Assembly (NCBI GenBank): GCA_020831635.1
Contig: JAFIGC010000002.1
Coordinates: 1-64,000 of the forward strand
From: Verrucomicrobiota bacterium
Lineage (GTDB): Bacteria > Verrucomicrobiota > Kiritimatiellia > SS1-B-03-39 > UBA6053
Reading direction: 5' to 3'
DNA: 64,000 nt
Of the stretch, positions 1 to 9,073 are shown in pieces. Made by a program: the position numbers and the translations under genes. Each line of letters opens with the position of its first letter. Positions within the stretch are counted from its first letter, which is position 1. The notes under the pieces are model-generated. The model made no database searches. It had not been told where the DNA came from and saw only the letters and a program-made list of their open reading frames with translations.

Positions 1-110
1 ATGTTACTTATATGTAGAGGTTTGTGCGGAATTAGCCCGTGAACTTCAGTCTAATAGTCAAGCGTTTAAGTTCTATTATTTTTATCGAGTATATTTCATG
101 CCTATTATAT

Positions 111-148
111 AAAAAGGAAACCGCAAAACGCGGGAACACGCATTGCGG
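111..148 (-). terminator. Possible intrinsic terminator after the YadA-like gene
   Basis: Read on the minus strand, CCGCAA pairs with TTGCGG around a loop that has its own GCG/CGC pairing. A T-rich stretch (TTTCCTTTTT) follows. It lies about 40 bases past the adhesin stop codon. The stem is short, so this is tentative. The rest of bases 1-190 is AT-rich and shows no gene. Confidence 0.35.
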
Positions 149-190
149 CAATTCCAATTCGATATTCATTTTCGATAGCAAACATCGATC

Positions 191-2394
191 CTAAAACACC
201 ACCCCGATCATGGCCCGGGTGCCCACGGTGTTTTCAGTGGTGACGGAGACCCCGCCATTGACATAGACATTCCGCTTGCCTTCGCCGCCGTTCAAACGGT
301 GGGTCACCGTCACCCCCACGGCGCTTTCACCTTCGTAGTGTCCCACTCCGGCCATGACCGCGGTCTGGCCTTCGTCCATCGGCGGCACGATCGGCGCCAG
401 CGAAAGGGCGGCGGCCACCCCGCTGTAGGCTTTGCCTTCCACATCGCTCACCCGCCGATCCAACCGCTGGATGGCGGCGGCGTTTTGCTCGATGAGGGCA
501 CGATTTTCGTTGATCAGGTTACGGTTTTGGCTGATGCGGCGGGAATGTGAATTGAGGCGGACCTCATGATCCTGCAGTTTCTGGCTGATGCGGCGGGAAT
601 GTGAATTGAGGCGGACCTCATGATCCTCCAGTTTCTGGCTGTTGGCATTCACCCCGTCTTGAACCCCCTGAAGCTGGTTCACATTCACCGCGTCGGTGCC
701 GTCCACCCCGGGGGCGACGTTGGTGATGCGGCGTTCGGCGCCCGCCGCGCCCACACTCACCGTGTCATCCTGATCCGCCACACTGTTCGCGCCCAGAGCC
801 ACGGAGTTATTGCCGGAGGCGTTGGCGAAATCGCCCACCGCCGTGGTGGTGGGCCCGTTGCCTGCGCCCCCACGCCCACGGCCACCGAGGACAGGGCGGT
901 GGCGCCGTCACCGATGGCCACCGATCCGGCGGAGGCCGCGTTCGCGTTGCGTCCGATGGCGATGGCACCTTCGCTGATGGCAATCGCGGAAGATCCCGCC
1001 GCGAGGCTGAAGTCTCCGGATGCGGCGGAATCAAAGCTGATCGCGGTGCTTTGCTCACCGCTGGCCAAGTTGGAGGTGCCAAAGGCGGACGCTCCATCTC
1101 CCAACGCGTAATTGTAGCCTCCAACCGCAACCGCATTCATCTGGTTGGCCACGTTGTGATGCCCCAAAGCCGCGGTGAAATCGGACGAAGCCTCGTTTTC
1201 AACCCCAATCGCCGTGCTGGTGAAACTGTCAGCGTTATTCCCATATCCAGCCGCGACTGAACGGCTTCCCGACGCGTAGTTCCGGTTGCCCAGGGCCGTG
1301 CTGTTCAGGCCGGACGCGTTGTTCAAATACCCGACGGCACTGCTGTTTTCCCCGGCGTCCAGGAACGGATCCGCCAACCCGGCGTTGGCCCGCTCAATGT
1401 CGTTGTTGTTGCCGAAGCCAAAGGCTGAAGAGCGTATGCCTTGTGTGTGATTCCGGTTCCCCATGGCACTGGCCCACTCGGCAGTGCTTCGATTGAACAC
1501 CCCGAACGCGGATGATTCCTCCCCTGAGCCGAAATTCTCGAATCCCATGGCGTTTGCCAGCCGGCCACTGGTGGTATTTCGGGCCCCAAACGCACTGCTG
1601 AAATTTTCTTGCGCCCGGTTGTCGTACCCAAATGCCTGCGCTCGATCAGCAGAGGCCAGGTTGCCGTCACCCACCGCGACTGCCGCGAGGGCCAACGCGG
1701 AATTTTGTCCTCCCAAGGCAACCGAACGGATATCCGTGGTCCGGTTTCGGTCTCCGACCGCCGTGCTGACTGAACCCAGGGCATAGTTCCGGCTCCCGAC
1801 CGCCGTGCTGTTGTTTCCCCCCGCGTTGTTCACATATCCCACCGCAGTGCTGTTTTCGCCCGGATCCAAAAACGGAACAATCAACCCCAGGTTGTTTCGC
1901 ACGACGTCGTTGTTGTTTCCATACCCCACGGCGGTGCGGATGGAGTCGTTTCCCGAGGCGACGTTTTGCCAACCCACGGCCAAGTTTGAGGCGTTGTTCC
2001 CACTCGCGTCGTTTGTCGTGCCCAGTGCCGTGTTCGCCGCATTCGTTCCGCTGCTACTGTTGCTCCATCCACCTGAAAGGTTCGAAGACGCGTCCCCGGA
2101 AGCGTTGTTGGACCCTCCAACCGAGGTGTTGATACTCAGACCGCCGGAGGCGTTGTTGGAATTGCCCACCGCCGTGTTGGAACCGGTCGTGGGGGCGGAG
2201 GCATTGTTCTCAAAACCCAAAGCCGTGTTGCTGGAGTTCCCCCCCGACGCGTTGTTGTCGGAGCCCCCGGCGGTATTGTTGTTTGTGCCGATGCCGCTCA
2301 CATCGTTGCCTGAGCCACCCAAATCGGTGTCCGCAGCATAAAGCGGGGAAGTGAGTACGAGGCAGGCTAAAAACAGGATCTGGATGGGTTTCAT
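191..2394 (-). pseudogene. YadA-like trimeric autotransporter adhesin, interrupted by one frameshift
   Basis: This would be a surface-exposed trimeric adhesin of the type V secretion family. The likely start is 2394, giving a clear signal peptide (MKPIQILFLACLVLTSPLYAA); the longer ORF start adds an unlikely leader. About 500 residues of head follow, built from short repeats of the type NNASGxxSTAVG that form a left-handed beta-roll. The 191-838 ORF carries the last head repeats, a neck (DAVNVNQLQ), a short coiled-coil stalk with an 18-residue tandem duplication, and a typical YadA C-terminal anchor ending in GVVF. The two frames join by adding one base in the GGGCCC run at 851-856, which restores [16 protein letters not shown]. 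The total length is one base short of a whole number of codons. A natural mutation, phase variation or an assembly error would all fit. A promoter-like TTGGCA/TATGAT pair lies about 40 bases upstream. Confidence 0.8.
529..636 (-). repeat. 54-bp tandem duplication in the adhesin stalk
   Basis: Two adjacent 54-base copies (529-582 and 583-636) differ at one base that I can see. They encode [18 protein letters not shown] and [18 protein letters not shown] in the coiled-coil stalk, so the stalk is lengthened in frame. Confidence 0.9.
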
Positions 2395-2544
2395 GAGGGG
2401 TTCCGTTTTGGGTTTGAAAGTACTGATCATAGAAAAACATGACTGGTGCCAATTCCTATGGATGGACGACGACATGATCGGCACAATACGCACATTCCAA
2501 TCCTTCGGGTATCCCCCAAAAGAGGGGGGGACTTTGTTTTCCCG

Positions 2545-3552
2545 TCACATCTTCGACATCGCGGCCAATTCCACCCGGCTGCGCACTCCCCGTTTCCGCA
2601 GCAGTTGTTTCACATGCCCTTTGACCGTGTGCAATCCGATTCCCAGGATCATGGCGATCTCCCCGTCGCTTTTCCCTTCAACCACCCAACTGTACACTTC
2701 AGACTCTCTGGGCGTGAAAGGGTGAGTTGCGGTCCTCTGAACCTGTTCGATCAATATAAAACCTTGTGCGCCCCAATTTCTTCTCAATCTCAAATGGATG
2801 TCCGCACACGGTCCCGACATCACAAACCCTGTAAGCTGCTGTTCCAAACAACCTCGCAGCAAAGCGTCCACTTCACCTTGCACCCAGGCGCGCCCTTTCA
2901 TCCGCAGAGCTTCCAAGCGGCTTCCGGTCAAGCTTTCCCAGCGGGGAAAGTGTAGAAGGAATTGCGCCTGCAGCTCGGACCCCGTTTTCCCGTGGTGAAC
3001 AAGCCGATGCCCGGCGTCCGCCTCTTGTAAATCTTTCTTCACTTGAAAAAGGGCCGCATTGGCAAAGGCCTGCTCTAAATGGGGGCCCAACAGAGACAAT
3101 AAACGCGACTCCTTGTCCCTGAATCCCCGCCGGGAACGAAGAATGCCGATCATCACTTTGTGACCATGTCCACGATCAATATCCAAGGTCAAATGGTCGC
3201 GGACTTCGTCCTTCAACAAATAATCACGGTACAGCGGATGCTCCCGCCAGTCCAAATCTCCCATCATGGTGGACAGCGCTTTGGTTGCATAGGGCTGACC
3301 CGGCACCGCCGCCCAAATGGGATGGTCTTTCGCGGCGCCGGATTCGTTGAGCGCCTCCACAAAATTCGGGGTTGTAAACGGATGTTTCAACCGCAACTGC
3401 ACCGCTTCCTTTGCCTGCGGGTTGTGCAATCCGACGATCGCATTTTCACCCGGAATCAGACTGGGCAATTCCTCCAACAGCCAGAGCGCCAACTCCTCCT
3501 CCGGGCGAAGCTCATACAAATTCATCAGAAAATCATGTAGTGGTTTTTCCAT
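2545..3552 (-). CDS. LuxR-type transcriptional regulator (paralogue 1)
   Basis: A predicted cytoplasmic DNA-binding regulator of 335 residues. The last 65 or so residues form a LuxR/GerE helix-turn-helix (FTPRESEVYSWVVEGKSDGE, then HTVKGHVKQLLRKRGV). The N-terminal 260 residues match no sensor domain I recognise. They resemble the upstream neighbour in length and in a shared (I/V)PG(E/D)N(A/V) segment near residue 35, so the two are tandem paralogues. The start at 3552 has a GGGAG ribosome site. It begins 12 bases after the upstream paralogue ends, so co-transcription is likely. The frameshifted adhesin lies just downstream and is a plausible target, but that is only a position-based guess. 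Confidence 0.85.
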   Translation of the reverse strand: MEKPLHDFLMNLYELRPEEELALWLLEELPSLIPGENAIVGLHNPQAKEAVQLRLKHPFTTPNFVEALNESGAAKDHPIWAAVPGQPYATKALSTMMGDLDWREHPLYRDYLLKDEVRDHLTLDIDRGHGHKVMIGILRSRRGFRDKESRLLSLLGPHLEQAFANAALFQVKKDLQEADAGHRLVHHGKTGSELQAQFLLHFPRWESLTGSRLEALRMKGRAWVQGEVDALLRGCLEQQLTGFVMSGPCADIHLRLRRNWGAQGFILIEQVQRTATHPFTPRESEVYSWVVEGKSDGEIAMILGIGLHTVKGHVKQLLRKRGVRSRVELAAMSKM

Positions 3553-3564
3553 GATCTCCCTGAA

Positions 3565-4611
3565 TCAAGACGAAGGAAGCCCCGTGTGCGTCATGGCCCG
3601 GATCGCGGCGGTACGATTTTCCACGCCCAATTTCCGAAAGGAGTGTTTCAGATGGGTTTTCACGGTTTCTGGGCCCATGCCCAAAATGGCCGCGATTTCC
3701 AAGTTGCGTTTTCCCCGCACCACCCAAGCCATCACTTCCTGTTCTCGCGGAGTCAAAAGCGTGGATTCCCGGGGACCCTGCGCGTGATGGATGCGATGGC
3801 CCAAGACATACCCCATGCGCCGGTAATCCCGAAACAGATGAAAACTCAAGCAAGTCCTCCCGATTTCTACCCGCCACCCCTTGGGATCCAGGCAAAAAGC
3901 GCCCCGATTCAATTTGTCCGTCTCCCTGCGCACCCACTGACAAAGCGAGGGGATCCAAGACTCCGTGTTTTCCTCAAAAAGATTGCGCAGCAAATACACC
4001 GCCATGGCTTCCACTTCTTTGACGCGCAAACCCGTGTGATGCGCGCTGTGCAGGTCCCCGTGGGATTCCCGCCGCGCGTCCAATTCATCCATGACGCGCG
4101 CATTGGCAAAGGCCCGATGGAAATGAGGTTGCAGTTCCCTCATGCATTTTTGTTCCGCGTCCGTAAAGCCCGGACGGGAGCGGATCACCCCCACCGAAGT
4201 GAAATCCGCGGAGGATGCTCCAAACTCCACGTTAATATGATCCCGGACCCGGTCCGCCCGCAGCAACTCCCGATAAAACGGATTCTCCCGCCACGTCGGA
4301 CCACTGCACATTTCCGAAAGCACTTTCACCCGGTTCACCGGATCCAGAATCCGCGTCCAGAAGGGATGACATCCCAAGAGGCCGGTTTCATTCGCCTCTG
4401 GTAAAAATTGCGAGGCGTGGAAAGGTGTTTTCAACAAGATGCCCGTCATCTTGCGCCGAGAGGCGTCATGCCGTCCGATCATCACGTTGTCACCCGGAAC
4501 CCATTCGGGCAAACGGGCCATGATGTATTTGGACAAGGCTTCCGTCCCCTGCAACCGATAAAGAGTCGCAAGAAAATTCGAGTGGAGTAGTTTGGATTGA
4601 TAGGTCTTCAT
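3565..4611 (-). CDS. LuxR-type transcriptional regulator (paralogue 2)
   Basis: A predicted DNA-binding regulator of 348 residues, first gene of a two-gene tandem. The C-terminal LuxR helix-turn-helix is intact (LTPREQEVMAWVVRGKRNLE, then ETVKTHLKHSFRKLGV). The N-terminal region contains LPEWVPGDNVMIGRHD, which aligns with LPSLIPGENAIVGLHN of the neighbour. No receiver-domain aspartate pattern or autoinducer-binding signature was recognised, so its signal is unknown. Confidence 0.85.
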   Translation of the reverse strand: MKTYQSKLLHSNFLATLYRLQGTEALSKYIMARLPEWVPGDNVMIGRHDASRRKMTGILLKTPFHASQFLPEANETGLLGCHPFWTRILDPVNRVKVLSEMCSGPTWRENPFYRELLRADRVRDHINVEFGASSADFTSVGVIRSRPGFTDAEQKCMRELQPHFHRAFANARVMDELDARRESHGDLHSAHHTGLRVKEVEAMAVYLLRNLFEENTESWIPSLCQWVRRETDKLNRGAFCLDPKGWRVEIGRTCLSFHLFRDYRRMGYVLGHRIHHAQGPRESTLLTPREQEVMAWVVRGKRNLEIAAILGMGPETVKTHLKHSFRKLGVENRTAAIRAMTHTGLPSS

Positions 4612-4720
4612 CGGGACTTGAGTGAAAAATTCACCCAGCGCATCAAAAAGGACATGGGATCCGGACGGTTGGATCCAATGTCATTTGAAAAATCCGATTC
4701 GATCTGTCAATCAATAAAAA

Positions 4721-7165
4721 TCATTCGCCGATGGCGTCGGCGACTTCGGCGGCGAGCTGATACAATTCAAGGGCGCGGGCCTGCCAGCCGGAGCCGGCGA
4801 ACCAGTCCCAGGTGTCTTCCGAACCTTCGCCGATGACAAAGTGGGTGATCCGCTCGATTTTGTTGGCCCGGACACGGTCCAGGAGCGCCTCGTCGAGTTG
4901 GTCGGCATGGTGATGATAGGCCCGATCCAGAAGGAGGGCGGCTTCATTTTCCTGGAGACCGGTCCGCAGGGCCTCATAGCGCACGGAACCCACCGCGCCC
5001 TCGGGGCCGGGATGGGTGAAATAGCGGGGATTGCCCCGGTAGAGATTGTGCCAGCGTTGATAGCGTCCGATGATGGGATTGTTGCCATCCACCGCCCAAA
5101 AATCGAGGGCGATGCGGGAGAGGCCGACAAAACGTTCGGTGGTCATCATCATCTCCATGGCGGTCATGTAGGTGCCGGGATGGGAGGTGTTGCTCATGAG
5201 TGCGCGGGCGGAGGAGAGGTCGTAAAAATGGAAGTCCTGTCCCATGCGCAAAAAGCCGTCCAAGAAACGCTCCTGCGGAAAGCGTCGGAAATCGGGCCAG
5301 TAAGGCAAAACGCGATAGCCGATGTCCCAGCCGTCCACGGTTAATTCGCCATCTGCGGGACGGGGATGTCCGCGCGCGTGGGTGAACATTGCCCAACGGA
5401 TATCCGGGGCGGCTTCCTCGAAAAAGTCGCGGATGGACTGGCTTTGCGCCCAGGAATCCCCGAACACACCGAATTGAAGGGCCTCCTCCGACCAGTCGAG
5501 ATCGTTGACGATTTCCCGTATGCCGTCAAAGACGGGTTTCCAAAACGCAACCGCGCCTTCGCTGCCGTATTGCGGGGCTTGAAACTCCGAGGTGTTTCCA
5601 TTGGCATCCACGCGGGTGACCACGAGGTTGACGGGACGGTTTCCGCCTTCATAGAGGTAGAGCACCAAGGCGGATTGGGGGCCCGCATGACGGTCCACCA
5701 TTTCCAGGTAGCGCCGAAGTACGGACAAGTCGGGTTCGAGGTTGCCGTCGCGTCCTTCCCGCCAACGCACCATGGTCTCCTCGTTGCTGAGGTGGGTGCG
5801 GCGGATGAGCGGGACATAGGTGATGTCGTTGCCGAGTTCGCCGAGTAACTGGATGGAGGGTTCGAGGACTTCGAAATGTTCGTCGGACCAGAGGTCGACC
5901 CGATACTGCGAGGCCACCGTGTCCGGGCTTTGCAGCACGCCGAGGGCGGAAATGAAATTCCGCGGATCGGGAGCCCGCCAAGGACCGACGTCCACTTGGA
6001 CGGGGCGTTCCCGGTCGGGGTGTCCCTCCAATTCGACCGTGAGGGTGCCGCGATAGCGCCCCGGGGCGGTGTCGGGCGGAACGCGGACGGTGAGCATGGC
6101 GGCGGAAGGGGAACTGCGATCCGTCAATTGCGGCTGCAGTCCCGGGCCGGGATAGCGAAGTTGAAACGCATCGGAGGAAAGTCGGTCACCCGATTCGGTG
6201 ACCAGATCGGAGATCGTGAGATTGTAGGAAGGCACGTCACTGCCGTCGTGGGTGGACACCACCACTTGGGCGTTGCCGACCCCGTTCCGAGGGGCGACCA
6301 AGCGGATCGGGGCCCCGTTTTCCAAGGGGTCCGCATAGGGAATGGATTCGCCGACCCGCTCCAAGAGATTGGCACCCCAAACGTTGATACCTTCCGGCGC
6401 GGTCAGGTTGGGTGTGATTGCCGCGGGTCGTTCCGCTTGGAGGTGAACCGCCATCAGCCCGAGGGTGGACCAGTTTGCCCGTCCCCCCGCGTATCGGGCC
6501 CAGTCGGAACGGTAAGCTGCCGGATGAAGTTGCAGGCCGAGCACATTGACGCCTTCGCGCAGATGGCGGGCGGGAATGCGGATTTCCCCGGCATCGCGTA
6601 TGCGGCGATTGACGTTCTCGGTGAAATCCCCGCCCTGCCATTCGCGCGGGGGAGGGATGGCGCTGTCGTCGTGACGGTATACGTCATCGGGATAGTCCTC
6701 CGCCAAAGTTTGCCGGTCCCGTTCCCCGTCTTCCAGATGCCGCCGGGCCACCTCCTCGCCATTTACGAACACCGCGACACCGCCCCGGTAGCGGAGGCGC
6801 AGGATCAGATCCCCGGCATCGTCTGGATCGTCCACTTGAAATTTCCCGCGGAGGGTGAGCAGATTGAGTTGTGCGGGGGCGTTGAAGCCCCATCCTTCGC
6901 CGTCATTGCCCGCAAACCAAGGACCGCTGCGCCGGATCCAATCGGCGTCCTCGAAATCGGTTTCCGCCCATTCCGAATCCGGCGCGGGGGTTTCCGGACC
7001 CGGACGGAAGTCGGGTTCCTCCCGGCTTCCCAGAATGGGGCCGCCCCAAGTGTAATGCACCCGCCAAGGACTTTGCGCATTTAAAATTTCGCCGGCGAAC
7101 AAGCTGACAGGAAAAAAAAGGGCGAACCCCGCGAACACGATAACGAATCTGATGAATCCAAACAT
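4721..7165 (-). CDS. Exported GH123/DUF4091-like glycoside hydrolase candidate
   Basis: An 814-residue secreted protein with a signal peptide at residues 1-24. Residues 30-240 look like a galactose-binding jelly roll, of the kind found in beta-galactosidases (WAETDFEDADWIRRSGPWFAG, then AVFVNGEEVARRH). Residues 245-390 resemble the N-terminal beta-sandwich of GH123/DUF4091 proteins. Residues 395-730 would be a TIM-barrel-like catalytic region. I did not find a confident catalytic Asp-Glu pair, so the activity is unproven and the family call is an inference from architecture. A double palindrome repeat lies 60-105 bases upstream of the start, between this gene and tolC on the same strand. Confidence 0.55.
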   Translation of the reverse strand: MFGFIRFVIVFAGFALFFPVSLFAGEILNAQSPWRVHYTWGGPILGSREEPDFRPGPETPAPDSEWAETDFEDADWIRRSGPWFAGNDGEGWGFNAPAQLNLLTLRGKFQVDDPDDAGDLILRLRYRGGVAVFVNGEEVARRHLEDGERDRQTLAEDYPDDVYRHDDSAIPPPREWQGGDFTENVNRRIRDAGEIRIPARHLREGVNVLGLQLHPAAYRSDWARYAGGRANWSTLGLMAVHLQAERPAAITPNLTAPEGINVWGANLLERVGESIPYADPLENGAPIRLVAPRNGVGNAQVVVSTHDGSDVPSYNLTISDLVTESGDRLSSDAFQLRYPGPGLQPQLTDRSSPSAAMLTVRVPPDTAPGRYRGTLTVELEGHPDRERPVQVDVGPWRAPDPRNFISALGVLQSPDTVASQYRVDLWSDEHFEVLEPSIQLLGELGNDITYVPLIRRTHLSNEETMVRWREGRDGNLEPDLSVLRRYLEMVDRHAGPQSALVLYLYEGGNRPVNLVVTRVDANGNTSEFQAPQYGSEGAVAFWKPVFDGIREIVNDLDWSEEALQFGVFGDSWAQSQSIRDFFEEAAPDIRWAMFTHARGHPRPADGELTVDGWDIGYRVLPYWPDFRRFPQERFLDGFLRMGQDFHFYDLSSARALMSNTSHPGTYMTAMEMMMTTERFVGLSRIALDFWAVDGNNPIIGRYQRWHNLYRGNPRYFTHPGPEGAVGSVRYEALRTGLQENEAALLLDRAYHHHADQLDEALLDRVRANKIERITHFVIGEGSEDTWDWFAGSGWQARALELYQLAAEVADAIGE

Positions 7166-7224
7166 GCAAGCACCATAACCGACATGATCAAAGGATGCAA
7201 AGGAAAATCGGGATGAGCGGCCTT

Positions 7225-7270
7225 TTCCGACGCTCGGAACGCCATTGGAAAAGTCTTCCGACGCTCGGAA
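7225..7270. repeat. Double palindrome TTCCGA-N3-TCGGAA, copy a
   Basis: Two identical 15-base palindromes, TTCCGACGCTCGGAA at 7225-7239 and 7256-7270, start exactly 31 bases apart. They lie between tolC and the GH123-like gene. Matching pairs with the same 31-base spacing occur at 28647 and 63645, with a degenerate pair in polX. The short ORFs called here (MFSERRK...FRASE) are only translations of the repeat. Confidence 0.9.
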
Positions 7271-7289
7271 AACACAATTCAGACGAGAT

Positions 7290-8819
7290 CTATCTGCCGA
7301 TGCCCCTGCGGTCCAGCAGGCTGCCTTCGGCGCGGTAAAGTTCCAGCAGGGCGATGCGGGCGTTGACCTTGGCGTTTTGCTCTTCGATCATGGCGTTGAG
7401 CAGATCTCGCTGGGCCTGGGCCACTTGGAGGGCGGTGACGGCGCCGACATCGAAGCGCTCCACCTCCGAAGCCACCGTGAGTTCTTGCAAGCGACGGGTT
7501 TCGGCGCTGGCGGCCACCTGTTGTTCGGCCCGGTCCAATTCATTGAGGGCCAGGTGAATGCCGGTGCGAATGAGGCGTTCCAGATTGAGGACGGCGGCGT
7601 GGGCCTGGTCTTCCCGAAAGCGGGTTTCCGCGTCCCTGGCGTTTTCCACCCGTTCGCCCAAGCTTCGGCTGAAGCGAAGACCCGCCTGTACGTCGTAGTT
7701 GTCCTCGCTCAGATCGGACCATGCGTCCCCGGTTTTGGGCCCGAAACCGGTTTTAGCCAGGTCCATGAAAAAATCGAGGCGCGGCAGGAGTCCGTTTCGA
7801 CTGAGCTGGGTGTCGAGTGTTCTTTGTTCCAGCCGCAGCCGGGCCTCGCGCAGATCGGGACGATAGCCGAGGGCCAGTTCGATGCGATTGTCCGGGGTGA
7901 CGTTCCCTTCCGGTTCGGGCAGTTCCGGGAGGGTTGCGGCCATCCGCGGGGCGGCGTCGGGATCCAGTTCCGGGGAAATCAGGGTGCCCAGGGACATGCG
8001 GGCGCGGAACAGTTCCGCGCGGGCGTCGATCAGGGCCTGCCGGCGTCGGGCGACTTCGGCGCGGGCGGGAGCGTCCTCGTTGCGGGCCAGTTGGCCGACC
8101 TCGATGCGCTGTTGAATGTCGGACAACTGTTGTTCGGCCACTTCCAGCGCCTGTTCGGTGATGGCGATGGTTTCATTGGCCAGCCAAAAGCGCCAGTAGG
8201 CGGTCTCCACTTCCGCGACCAAGGCTTCGGTGAATCCACGCAATTCCTCTTCGGAAATCTCCAGTCCCAGTTCGGCCCGGCGAATGCCGATCAGGTTGAC
8301 TTCCCTTCCGCGTCCCCGCAGCAGGGACTGGGTGAGGGACAGGGAAAGACGCGCCTCCTCTTGATCCGGGGAACGGTTGGAGGAATCGGCGCCGTGGCTT
8401 GCGGAAAGCTCTGCTTCGGTTCCCGTGGCGAACTCCCTGCGGACACCCGCCGAAAGTCGGGTTTGCTCCACTTCCGCGTCAAACTGCTCACCCGTGGCCC
8501 GCGCGGTTTCACTGCTGCGGCTTTCCCGGTGGGAAATTTCCCCGTAAATTTCCGGAGAGTAGCGCGCCTGTTCACGGGCGAGAAACGTGCCGGCCACCAA
8601 TGGTTCAAAGCGTTGCACCTCCAGATCCGGGTTATTGGAGAGAGCCAGCAAAACCGCGTCTTCCAAGGAAAGTTCGGCATGGGGCGCTTCCATGGGATTT
8701 GTGCGGGGATTTGTGCGGGCCCGTGCCGTACCCGTACCGGATGCGGGGGAGGGGGCGGTCGCACAGGAAGCGAAAAGGAGCATGGAGACGATGGGGTAAA
8801 GAAATTGCGGAATTTTCAT
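7290..8819 (-). CDS. TolC-family outer membrane efflux lipoprotein
   Basis: An outer membrane channel-tunnel protein for type I secretion or efflux, about 509 residues from the chosen start. I chose 8819, not 8855, because it begins a signal peptide that ends in a lipobox (LLFASC), predicting a lipid-anchored N terminus as in NodT/OprM-type TolC proteins. The body is long and alpha-helical with two internally similar OEP repeats; ARAEVARRRQALIDARAELF lies in the first. No inner-membrane pump or membrane-fusion gene is adjacent, so its partner is unknown. A promoter just upstream puts the transcript start at or next to the ATG. Confidence 0.88.
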   Translation of the reverse strand: MKIPQFLYPIVSMLLFASCATAPSPASGTGTARARTNPRTNPMEAPHAELSLEDAVLLALSNNPDLEVQRFEPLVAGTFLAREQARYSPEIYGEISHRESRSSETARATGEQFDAEVEQTRLSAGVRREFATGTEAELSASHGADSSNRSPDQEEARLSLSLTQSLLRGRGREVNLIGIRRAELGLEISEEELRGFTEALVAEVETAYWRFWLANETIAITEQALEVAEQQLSDIQQRIEVGQLARNEDAPARAEVARRRQALIDARAELFRARMSLGTLISPELDPDAAPRMAATLPELPEPEGNVTPDNRIELALGYRPDLREARLRLEQRTLDTQLSRNGLLPRLDFFMDLAKTGFGPKTGDAWSDLSEDNYDVQAGLRFSRSLGERVENARDAETRFREDQAHAAVLNLERLIRTGIHLALNELDRAEQQVAASAETRRLQELTVASEVERFDVGAVTALQVAQAQRDLLNAMIEEQNAKVNARIALLELYRAEGSLLDRRGIGR

Positions 8820-8826
8820 GACTTTG

Positions 8827-8855
8827 ATCTTACTTCGGAATTGGCTTCCTGCCAA
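8827..8855 (-). promoter_or_regulatory. tolC promoter, probably leaderless
   Basis: On the minus strand TTGGCA, a 17-base spacer and TAAGAT are followed 7 bases later by the tolC ATG at 8819. No Shine-Dalgarno sequence fits in that space, so the mRNA would start at or within a base or two of the ATG. Confidence 0.5.
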
Positions 8856-9002
8856 TGAAAATGAGGAAAAGTCATCCCGCCGCTTTCAAATGAATATTAG
8901 TTTCAAAGAATGCTTTGTGCGGAAGACCGTCTTGTTCTTCAGGCTTGTGTGATTTTGGTCGGACGCGTTGACCCATCCGACAGGTCTGACGGAAAACTTG
9001 CC

Positions 9003-9031
9003 TTGTCCCCCGCGTGAATTGTAGGTATAGG
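9003..9031 (+). promoter_or_regulatory. Promoter of the GH42-like gene
   Basis: TTGTCC, a 17-base spacer and TATAGG fit a sigma-70-type promoter. The leader of about 40 bases holds an AAGG ribosome site just before the ATG at 9074. Nothing else was recognised in the 254-base divergent gap 8820-9073. Confidence 0.45.
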
Positions 9032-9073
9032 ACACAATCTCACCATTTTCACTCCAAACGCAAGGTAAACCTG

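Noticed and set aside
5876-7084. 402-codon plus-strand ORF
   Set aside because: It is antisense to the GH123-like gene, with Gly/Arg/Val-rich composition typical of GC-rich shadows.
7245-8858. 537-codon plus-strand ORF
   Set aside because: It is an exact shadow of tolC, which has a lipobox, family repeats and a promoter.
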